From: JBLHKE01 sp047619485
GTDB taxonomy: Bacteria > Verrucomicrobiota > Verrucomicrobiia > Verrucomicrobiales > DEV007
Length of the DNA: 11,692 bases
NCBI GenBank assembly: GCA_047619485.1
Contig: JBLHKE010000177.1
Location: 1-11,692 of the forward strand
Direction: 5' to 3'
The position numbers were made by a program, and so were the translations under genes. The notes beneath the pieces are model-generated. The model did not search any database. It was not told the origin of the DNA and worked only from the letters and a program-made list of their open reading frames with translations. Below, in pieces: positions 5,870-11,692 of the stretch (the stretch's first letter is position 1; each line of letters starts with the position of its first letter).

Positions 5870-8290
5870 CTAACTCTGCTCCGAACTCTTGCGCGGGCTG
5901 CGCCTCCGACTTCCAGAACGGCGCCGGCGGGTCTTCTTTTTCGGCTCGGAATCCCCACCCTCAGCCTGCGGCTGGCGCGAACCGGATCTGGAACCAGAGC
6001 GATCCGACCTCGATCGGGAGTTGGAGCTGGTAGATTTTTTCGGACGTTTCCTCTGCGGATGTTTCTTCCCGCTTGAGCCGAGGACTCTGAAATCGAGGAA
6101 ATTCTGTTCGATATCAACCCGCGCAACCGTGACCTCGAGTTCGTCACCGATGCCGATGCGCCACTTCGGGTTGCGGCTGAAGAAAGCGTTCTGACCCGAG
6201 TCGAAGTAACCGCCCTCGTCGCTGTCCGGCAGGTCGCCGAGGCGCACAAGACCACCGATAAAGTAGTCACTGAGTTCGATGAACACACCCATGCGGCGGA
6301 CGTCGATGACGGTGGCGCGGAAGGTTGGCGAACCGTCTTTCTGCGCGGCTAGACCGGCGAAGTATTCGAGTTCCTTCAGCTTGCGCGTGGCTTTCTCTGC
6401 CTCGGCCGCGGTGCGCTCGGTGACAGACAGACGCGCGGCGATGTCTTTGATCTTCGCCAGCTTGGGCGTCTTGAATTTCTTCGAGTCGGTCGGCGCCATC
6501 AGGCGGCCGAGCACGCGGTGCACGATGAGGTCAGCGTAGCGCCGGATCGGGCTGGTGAAGTGCGTGTAGTTGACCTTCGCCAAGCCGTAGTGGCCAACTG
6601 GGATCTCGCTGTAGGCGGCGCGCTTCAAGCTGCGCAGGAGCGCGATCTTGATGGCGTGTTCCTCGTGCATGCCCTCGGACTGCTCAAGGAGCTTCTGCAC
6701 CTCGTCCCGATTGGTGAGATCACCGACGCGGATGCCGTAGGTTCTGACGTTCTCACGCAACTCGTTGAGCTTGTCCGCGTCCGGATCTTCGTGGATGCGG
6801 TAGATCGATGCGGCGAGGCGATCTTTGGTCGCCTTGGCGACGGCCTCGTTGGCGATGAGCATGAACTCCTCGATGAGCTGGTGGGATTCATCATAATCGA
6901 TACGCACTAGGCCGATGGGCTTGCCCTTCTCATCAAGTTCGACTTTCACTTCTGGGAAGTCGAGATCGAGGCCGCCGTTTTCGAAGCGGCGTTTGCGCAG
7001 CAGCGAAGCGAGTTCCCATGCGGTTTTTACCAAGGTGGTAACATGGTCTTCTTCTTCCGATTTGATCAGCTCGATTGCCTCTTCGTAGGTGAGTCGCTTC
7101 TTGCTGCAGATCACGGCGGAGATGAAGCGCACGGCGGTCTGGTGACCATCCTTATCGAAGCGTATGATGGCGGCGCGGGTGAGGCGGTCGACATCCGGCT
7201 TGAGGCTACAGAGGCCATTGCTGAGTGCCTCTGGCAGCATCGGGATGACGCGATCGACCAGGTAGACGCTGTTGCCACGCGCCTGGGCTTCGCGGTCCAA
7301 CTCCGTGCGCGGCTGGACGTAGTGAGAGACGTCGGCGATGTGCACCGCCAGCTCCCAGCCACCGTCCTCGAGGCGCTCGACCATAATCGCGTCATCGAAG
7401 TCTTTGGCATCTTTTGGGTCGATGGTGAACACGTCGCGATCGCGCCAGTCCTCGCGCCCTTTGAGGTCTTTCTTGGTGACGACGGTCGACATCTCAGCGA
7501 CCTCGGCATTCACCTCGTCGGGGAAGTCCAGTGGCAGGTTGTGTTTGTGGATGATCGACAGGATATCGACGCCAGGTGTATCCGCCATGCCGAGCACTTC
7601 GATGATATGACCACGTGGCGAGGAATCGCGCGAGGTCCAGCTGTCGATCGTGACGACGACTTTCTCGCCGTCCTTTGGTGCTGGATCCGGGAGTTCGTCT
7701 CGCTTGAGTTCGATGCTCGGCGGCAGGGTCACGCTGTCCGGCTGGACGTAGTCGAACTTCTTCTGGCTGCGGTAGGTTCCGACGACGTTCGAGCGCTTGC
7801 GCTCGATCACTTTCACCACACGACCCTGCTGGCGGTCGGCACCCGCTTGGGCGCGCTTGCGGCGCTCGGGGTCTTTGATGTTTTTCAGCCACGGCTTCTC
7901 CTCTGGCTGACTATCCAGCGCGATGCTGACGCGATCACGGTCCATCGCGATCCCGGTGTACTTTGCCGGGATGAGGATCCAGCGCGAGTTCTCGCCCTGG
8001 GATTCGTCGGTGACGAAAGCGTCGCCGCGTTCCTGGAATCGGATCGTGCCGATGATCTCACCGCCACCACTGCTGGAGGCAACGCCTTTCTTGCGGATCG
8101 AGTAGCGACCTTTCTTGCCCTGCTTGATGCGACCGTCGGCTTCGAGTTCTTTGAGGATCGAACGGAACAGCTTGCGTTCTTTCGATTCGATATCGAGTGT
8201 CCGCTGAAGCTCGGAGTTGTCTTGGGCTTGGTAATTTGCTCCCTTGAGGTGCTTTATTAGCAGCTTGCGGAGCCTTTCTTTGGCTTTCAT
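5870..8290 (-). CDS. rnr: Ribonuclease R
   Basis: RNase R is a processive 3'-5' exoribonuclease of the RNB family that degrades structured RNA, including rRNA and mRNA decay intermediates, in the cytosol. The 806 residues show the full order of domains: an N-terminal winged-helix region (about 1-70), cold-shock/OB folds (about 75-230), the RNB catalytic domain (about 275-610) and an S1 domain (about 650-735). The metal-binding acid cluster is Asp291, Asp297, Asp299 and Asp300 within DPKDAKDFDDA. The RNB signature THFTSPIRRYADL has Arg583 and Arg584. The last 65-70 residues are a disordered basic tail rich in Lys, Arg and Ser, including several SRS/SGSR repeats, longer and more Ser/Arg-rich than I would expect. 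The gene stands alone. The ATG at 8290 follows gattaaa, with no Shine-Dalgarno sequence. RNase II is excluded by the N-terminal helix domain and the basic tail. Confidence 0.97.
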   Translation of the reverse strand: MKAKERLRKLLIKHLKGANYQAQDNSELQRTLDIESKERKLFRSILKELEADGRIKQGKKGRYSIRKKGVASSSGGGEIIGTIRFQERGDAFVTDESQGENSRWILIPAKYTGIAMDRDRVSIALDSQPEEKPWLKNIKDPERRKRAQAGADRQQGRVVKVIERKRSNVVGTYRSQKKFDYVQPDSVTLPPSIELKRDELPDPAPKDGEKVVVTIDSWTSRDSSPRGHIIEVLGMADTPGVDILSIIHKHNLPLDFPDEVNAEVAEMSTVVTKKDLKGREDWRDRDVFTIDPKDAKDFDDAIMVERLEDGGWELAVHIADVSHYVQPRTELDREAQARGNSVYLVDRVIPMLPEALSNGLCSLKPDVDRLTRAAIIRFDKDGHQTAVRFISAVICSKKRLTYEEAIELIKSEEEDHVTTLVKTAWELASLLRKRRFENGGLDLDFPEVKVELDEKGKPIGLVRIDYDESHQLIEEFMLIANEAVAKATKDRLAASIYRIHEDPDADKLNELRENVRTYGIRVGDLTNRDEVQKLLEQSEGMHEEHAIKIALLRSLKRAAYSEIPVGHYGLAKVNYTHFTSPIRRYADLIVHRVLGRLMAPTDSKKFKTPKLAKIKDIAARLSVTERTAAEAEKATRKLKELEYFAGLAAQKDGSPTFRATVIDVRRMGVFIELSDYFIGGLVRLGDLPDSDEGGYFDSGQNAFFSRNPKWRIGIGDELEVTVARVDIEQNFLDFRVLGSSGKKHPQRKRPKKSTSSNSRSRSDRSGSRSGSRQPQAEGGDSEPKKKTRRRRSGSRRRSPRKSSEQS

Positions 8291-8658
8291 TTTAATCTAG
8301 AAATTTGGGGTGTTTTGGTTTGGTAACGAAAGAGAACGGAATCGTTCCGATCTTGAGGGGAAATGGACTCACCGACCAACAGCTTTGATTAAGGTGGCGG
8401 GGTGAGTGTTAGCTTCCTGAGAAATCCACCAGCGAAATGCTGCGCGCCTCTCTTTCTTGAACGGGTAATCAATAATGCAGATTCACTCTCTGCCAAGTAA
8501 ATTTTTCGAGACACTCTCGCTACAACGCCAGCGGCAGCGCTTCTCAGTAGCCACCGAGGCTTTATTTCGGCTTTACTTCATTTTAGTAACTATTAGTGTT
8601 ACGGTTTAGTTAAGCTCCTGTTTGGATCGGGAGGATACAGATTGAATTAGCCTGATCG
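8291..8658. other. Divergent intergenic region between rnr and the zinc-ribbon gene
   Basis: This 368 bp stretch contains no gene and must hold the start signals for both neighbours. On the rnr side are a palindrome, cggaa-tcg-ttccg (8337-8349), and a 7 bp inverted repeat, actcacc/ggtgagt (8367-8373 and 8401-8407). On the other side are an 11 bp tandem repeat (8558-8579) and an inverted repeat, gtaac/gttac (8586-8590 and 8598-8602). A GGGAGG at 8629-8634 lies about 24 bp before the ATG at 8659, too far for a normal Shine-Dalgarno sequence. I could not assign a convincing -35/-10 pair on either strand. Confidence 0.5.
8558..8579 (+). repeat. Two adjacent 11 bp direct repeats upstream of the zinc-ribbon gene
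   Basis: ggctttatttc (8558-8568) is followed at once by ggctttacttc (8569-8579), with one difference in 11. The period equals about one helical turn, the layout recognised by OmpR/PhoB-type response regulators, which bind as head-to-tail dimers. It lies 80-100 bp before the ATG, where an activator would sit. The repeat is seen; a regulatory role is inference. Confidence 0.4.
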
Positions 8659-10209
8659 ATGTCGTCTCCCTCCCTCACTTTGCAGTGCCGCCAATGCAGC
8701 GGAATTTTTGCCACACCAAAAGTCGACTTCACCAGCCTCGTGCAATGTCCACACTGTGCAGCCGCCGCGCCCGTGATGGAGTTTTCTGCACTGCAGGAAA
8801 AACCTAGCGAGGAGCCAGAAGTGGGGCAGTCGGTGAGCCCGAGCCCACCCCTCCCTGCGGAACCAGACCCTGATCCCAGCCCGGCACCGAAAAAAGAAGG
8901 CACCTATCAAGTGCGCGGCAAGTGGTTGCAGTTCGATTGCCCCCACTGCGTGCGACCGATGCGCCTGGTCATCGAGGACGCGGGCGGCCTGGTCGATTGC
9001 GCACACTGCGGATTGGAGCTGGTCGCGCCCGATCCAGCGATCGGTCGTGGGGCACGACTCTCACGCGCGAGCGAGGGTAGGGTCGGCTCGATTTCGCGTT
9101 TTAACTTGCGCGATTTGCGTGGCGATCAGCTGGAGCATTCGAAATCAAAGGAGGAAGAGGAGGGCGATCCCTACGCGCCGTTCGAGCAGGACGATGAAGA
9201 CGAGTTCGAAGAGCAGGAGACGCTCGACCCCAATCATGCCCTCACACGCGCGGCAGCGAGTGAACCGACCGAACGCACCCGTGCGGTGAAGGCGCTCGAT
9301 ACAGCCAAAATCGGGAGTTCGTTCCGACGCCGGGAGGTTCTCGCCCAACAGGCGAATGCCGCCAGCGACACCGACTGGGATCCGACCGCCGTCCCGCGAC
9401 CATCATTCGGCGAGAGCCGCCAAGACCGCTACGGTTTCTGGATCGCCCTCGGCGTCGCCTCGTTGGTGATGATCGGAATTGTGGCGATGGTCGTGAACGA
9501 GGCGGGCAAGTCCGGCAATGTGTTTGACGGGGCGCAACTCAGCCAGATCCAGACGGCGAAGAAGGAAAAGAGTGCCAGATTTCAAGCGTCTTTCGACATG
9601 GCCAAGGCCGCATTCGCCAGCGCTAGTTGGGAAGACTTGGCCGCCCACGTGCGCGAACCAGAGCGGGTCGTGCCACTGATGCGCAGTTACTATGCTGAGG
9701 AGCGTTACGAAGCGATCGAACTAAGCGATTTCCACGCACCAATCGCGGTGCAGATCGGCTCGATCGCAATGCACGAGATGAAGGTCACCGAAGCTTCGGG
9801 AAAAACTCGCACCATCGTAATCGAGCAGGCTGAGGGTGGCGCGAAGATCGACTGGGAGTTGATGGTCAACCTGTCGCGACACGACTGGAACCAGTTTTTG
9901 GAAGCGCGGCCAGAGAAACCGCAGGAGGTGCGGGTGATCGCGTCGCGCTCGTCGGTACTGGATCGATATTTCACAGACGCCGGCCTGACTCGCGATGAGG
10001 CCATAGGCATCCGGCTGTGGCACGGCACCGCAGACAACCACTTCGTGATCCTCCCAAAGGAGAGCGAGATGGCCAAGAAGATGAGTGAGATTTTGCAGTG
10101 GGATTCCGGGCGCAAGATCATCCTCAAGGCCTCGTTCGATACGAGGTCTGAACTCAACGACCGTCTGCGCATCGACAGTTTCGTGCAGACCGGTTGGGTG
10201 ATCGAGTAG
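8659..10209 (+). CDS. Membrane protein with two N-terminal zinc ribbons and a periplasmic C-terminal domain (function unknown)
   Basis: A 516-residue protein of unknown function. It has two CxxC-16-CxxC zinc ribbons: Cys10/13/30/33, resembling the MJ0042/zinc-ribbon type, and Cys94/97/114/117. A Pro/Glu-rich linker separates them. A strongly acidic segment (about 164-190) and a low-complexity stretch lead to one TM span at residues 260-279 (FWIALGVASLVMIGIVAMVV). About 235 residues follow, predicted outside the membrane. This part contains SWEDLAAHVREPERVVPLM, GGAKIDWE and RLWHG, a pattern suggestive of an NTF2-like or DUF-type fold, though I cannot name the family. There is no signal peptide, so the ribbons should be cytoplasmic (N-in). 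This is an in-and-out layout suited to sensing or tethering. An in-frame TGA at 8653 fixes the ATG at 8659 as the first possible ATG. The gene stands alone between a divergent and a convergent neighbour. Confidence 0.85.
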   Translation: MSSPSLTLQCRQCSGIFATPKVDFTSLVQCPHCAAAAPVMEFSALQEKPSEEPEVGQSVSPSPPLPAEPDPDPSPAPKKEGTYQVRGKWLQFDCPHCVRPMRLVIEDAGGLVDCAHCGLELVAPDPAIGRGARLSRASEGRVGSISRFNLRDLRGDQLEHSKSKEEEEGDPYAPFEQDDEDEFEEQETLDPNHALTRAAASEPTERTRAVKALDTAKIGSSFRRREVLAQQANAASDTDWDPTAVPRPSFGESRQDRYGFWIALGVASLVMIGIVAMVVNEAGKSGNVFDGAQLSQIQTAKKEKSARFQASFDMAKAAFASASWEDLAAHVREPERVVPLMRSYYAEERYEAIELSDFHAPIAVQIGSIAMHEMKVTEASGKTRTIVIEQAEGGAKIDWELMVNLSRHDWNQFLEARPEKPQEVRVIASRSSVLDRYFTDAGLTRDEAIGIRLWHGTADNHFVILPKESEMAKKMSEILQWDSGRKIILKASFDTRSELNDRLRIDSFVQTGWVIE

Positions 10210-10311
10210 CCTGGCTAGCCCAAATGCCTCATCGCGTGGGCTTTAGGTTAAGAAGGGCGCAGTCCCGTCTACGCATCGCCGGTGCTCTCGACGACACCCC
10301 AGACCCCCTTG

Positions 10312-10348
10312 GATCCCGTTCGCGCACTGGCCATCAGAAAATGGGATC
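10312..10348. terminator. Hairpin in the convergent gap after the zinc-ribbon gene
   Basis: gatcccgtt (10312-10320) pairs with aatgggatc (10340-10348) over 9 bp; in + strand RNA the one mismatch becomes a G-U pair. The loop is 19 nt and no U tract follows. A weaker 6 bp stem, agccca/tgggct, lies nearer the stop codon at 10217-10242. Either could mark the transcript end of the + strand gene, but neither is a textbook terminator. Confidence 0.3.
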
Positions 10349-10349
10349 G

Positions 10350-10398
10350 CTTCGGCGGACGCAGCCTAAAGTCTACGCTACAGCGCTACGCCCCCCCC
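10350..10398. repeat. Degenerate palindromic element and C8 tract beside the glcD stop
   Basis: The segment from gcttcggcgg through cgcagcctaaagtctacgc to agcgctacgc contains an imperfect palindrome (cgcag and ctacg flanking cctaaagt) and two near copies of gctac. It ends in eight consecutive C at 10391-10398, the last being part of the glcD stop codon. It looks like a dispersed intergenic palindrome of the REP type, but only one copy is in this window, so repetitiveness cannot be shown. Confidence 0.3.
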
Positions 10399-11692
10399 TA
10401 ACCCAGGAATTTTCCGGGGTTGAGGATCCCCTTCGGATCCAGCGCGCCTTTCAAGCGATGGTGCAAGTCGAGCGCACCGGCATCGATCGCGTCGGCGAAC
10501 CAGCGCTTTTTCGCGACGCCGATACCGTGCTCTCCACTGATTGTCCCACCGAGTTGCAAGACCTCGCGGAAAAGTTTGTCCAGCGCCGCGTCTGCCCTTT
10601 CGCGCACCGCTGGGTCATCGATCTCGTCGACCATGATGTTGACGTGGATGTTGCCATCGCCCGCGTGTCCGAAACAGGCGATCGGAAAACCGCATTCGGC
10701 CTGCAATCCTTCACAAAAGGTCACTAGCTCGGTCAACTTACCTCGCGGCACTACGATGTCCTCGTTGAGCTTCGTCAGGCCCGTAGCGCGCAAGCTGTAG
10801 GAAAAGGCGCGGCGGATATCCCACAGCGCCTCGCAGCCCTCCTCCGTGTCAGCGCTCGTCACGCTCAGGGCACCGAGCGCTTCCAGCTTCGACACTAGCG
10901 CGAGGCGGTCGAGCTTGACCGAATCCGCTTGGCCATCGATCTCGACCAGAACGTGCGCTTCGCCATCCGGCACCATCTCTCCGCCGACGTGCGCACGCGC
11001 CGCCGCCAAGGTGAACTTGTCTGAAATCTCTAGTGCGGCCGGCAAGAAACCCGCCCCTAGGATGCCATCGACCGCAGCCGCCGCCTGGGAAAATTTAGAA
11101 AACCCAGCCGACAACATCGCACGCGCTGGCGGGTTCGGGATCAGGCGCGCCGTGATCTCCGTCACGACCCCCAACATCCCCTCCGAGCCGACAAACATCC
11201 CGATCAGATCAAAGCCAGTCTTGTTCTTGTGACAGCGACCACCGAGCTTGGCGACCGTCCCGTCGGCGAGCACCACCTCCAAGCCGAGGATGTAGTGGCG
11301 CGTCACGCCATACTTCAAACAGCGCGGGCCACCGGCATTGGTCGCAACATTGCCTCCGATGCTGCACTCCTTCAGGCTCGCCGGATCTGGCGGGTAGAAA
11401 TACCCGACCTCGCGCGCGGCGCCGAGGAGGTCGCCGGTGATCACCCCCGGTTCGACCACCGCAATCCCATCGCGCGGATTGATCTCTTTGATCTTCGTCA
11501 TCCGTGCAACCGAAAGAGAGATCCCATCCTTGGCTGGAACAGCGCCACCGACGTAGCCGACCCCCGCGCCGCGCGGTGTGACCGGGATCTCGTGCTCGTT
11601 CGCGAACTTCATCACTGCGGAGACATCCCCAACGCTAGTTGCAAAGACGACGACCGCCGGTTCCTGGCGATGGAACCACTTGTCGATGCTGT
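10398..11692 (-). CDS. glcD: FAD-linked oxidase, GlcD-like (glycolate or D-lactate oxidation), N-terminus beyond the window
   Basis: This flavoprotein of the FAD-binding_4/FAD-oxidase_C family oxidises 2-hydroxy acids such as glycolate (to glyoxylate) or D-lactate (to pyruvate), passing electrons to the respiratory chain. The frame stays open to the right edge, giving about 430 visible residues. The family norm is about 460-500, so roughly 35-60 N-terminal residues are missing. A GTG/ATG pair at 11615/11612 is internal, because family-like sequence (EPAVVVFATSVGDVSAV) continues upstream. FAD-site motifs are PRGAGVGYVGGAVP, GGNVATNAGGPRCLKYG and GSEGMLG. The C-terminal domain has CFGHAGDGNIHVN and ISGEHGIGVAKKRW, and the protein ends GILNPGKFLG. 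Glycolate and D-lactate enzymes of this family cannot be told apart by eye, and partners GlcE/GlcF are not in view. The gene converges on the zinc-ribbon gene across 188 bp. Confidence 0.9.
   Translation of the reverse strand, partial: SIDKWFHRQEPAVVVFATSVGDVSAVMKFANEHEIPVTPRGAGVGYVGGAVPAKDGISLSVARMTKIKEINPRDGIAVVEPGVITGDLLGAAREVGYFYPPDPASLKECSIGGNVATNAGGPRCLKYGVTRHYILGLEVVLADGTVAKLGGRCHKNKTGFDLIGMFVGSEGMLGVVTEITARLIPNPPARAMLSAGFSKFSQAAAAVDGILGAGFLPAALEISDKFTLAAARAHVGGEMVPDGEAHVLVEIDGQADSVKLDRLALVSKLEALGALSVTSADTEEGCEALWDIRRAFSYSLRATGLTKLNEDIVVPRGKLTELVTFCEGLQAECGFPIACFGHAGDGNIHVNIMVDEIDDPAVRERADAALDKLFREVLQLGGTISGEHGIGVAKKRWFADAIDAGALDLHHRLKGALDPKGILNPGKFLG

Noticed and set aside
5629..6288. 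219-codon minus-strand frame overlapping the 3' ends of the cNMP and rnr genes
   Set aside because: It overlaps two well-supported genes and is mostly Arg/Ser/Pro low complexity, as expected from a shifted reading of the rnr tail.
7043..8260. 405-codon open frame antisense to rnr
   Set aside because: It mirrors the RNase R coding frame, whose domains and catalytic residues are intact. No family signature is seen in the antisense product.
8629..8655. GGGAGG followed by a tiny open frame (TTG-AAT-TAG or ATT...TGA) as a leader peptide for the zinc-ribbon gene
   Set aside because: It would need a rare start codon and encodes only two to four residues. Nothing else supports it.
11610..11615. GTG/ATG at 11615/11612 as the start of the GlcD-like gene
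   Set aside because: The frame continues upstream with family-typical sequence and stays open to the window edge, so the real start lies outside.

Overview
The window is about 11.7 kb of bacterial chromosome with moderately high G+C and long, well-separated housekeeping-type genes. Five complete genes and one gene cut by the right edge can be supported, plus a possible gene tail at the left edge. No tRNA, rRNA, insertion sequence or CRISPR array was seen. The lineage is most likely Verrucomicrobiota or a close PVC relative. This is an inference from three things: low-complexity basic tails on core enzymes, a zinc-ribbon/single-TM protein of a type common in that group, and starts that mostly lack a Shine-Dalgarno sequence. 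No marker gene settles it.

Layout from left to right: an open frame (+) that may be the end of a gene; a membrane-anchored TAXI-type solute-binding protein (-); about 0.7 kb of non-coding DNA with short repeats; a strong intrinsic terminator with a second hairpin, both downstream of ppdK; pyruvate phosphate dikinase ppdK (-) with a good sigma70-like promoter; a divergent stand-alone cyclic-nucleotide-binding-domain protein (+); a convergent intergenic region with hairpins; RNase R (-) with a long basic Ser/Arg tail; a 368 bp divergent intergenic region with an 11 bp tandem repeat; a protein with two zinc ribbons and one membrane span (+); a convergent intergenic region with palindromes and a C8 tract; and a GlcD-like FAD-linked oxidase (-) that runs off the right edge.

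All genes appear to be single transcription units, because each neighbour pair is divergent, convergent or widely spaced. No shared pathway can be claimed. PpdK links pyruvate and PEP, and GlcD-type enzymes feed glyoxylate or pyruvate into central carbon metabolism. RNase R handles structured RNA. The cNMP protein, the TAXI protein and the zinc-ribbon protein look like sensory or envelope proteins of unknown partnership. I did not find a convincing new multi-gene system. The points most worth checking are the alternative RNA pairing behind ppdK, the altered phosphohistidine loop of PpdK, the orphan two-TM TAXI protein, and the cNMP domain that lacks its usual arginine.
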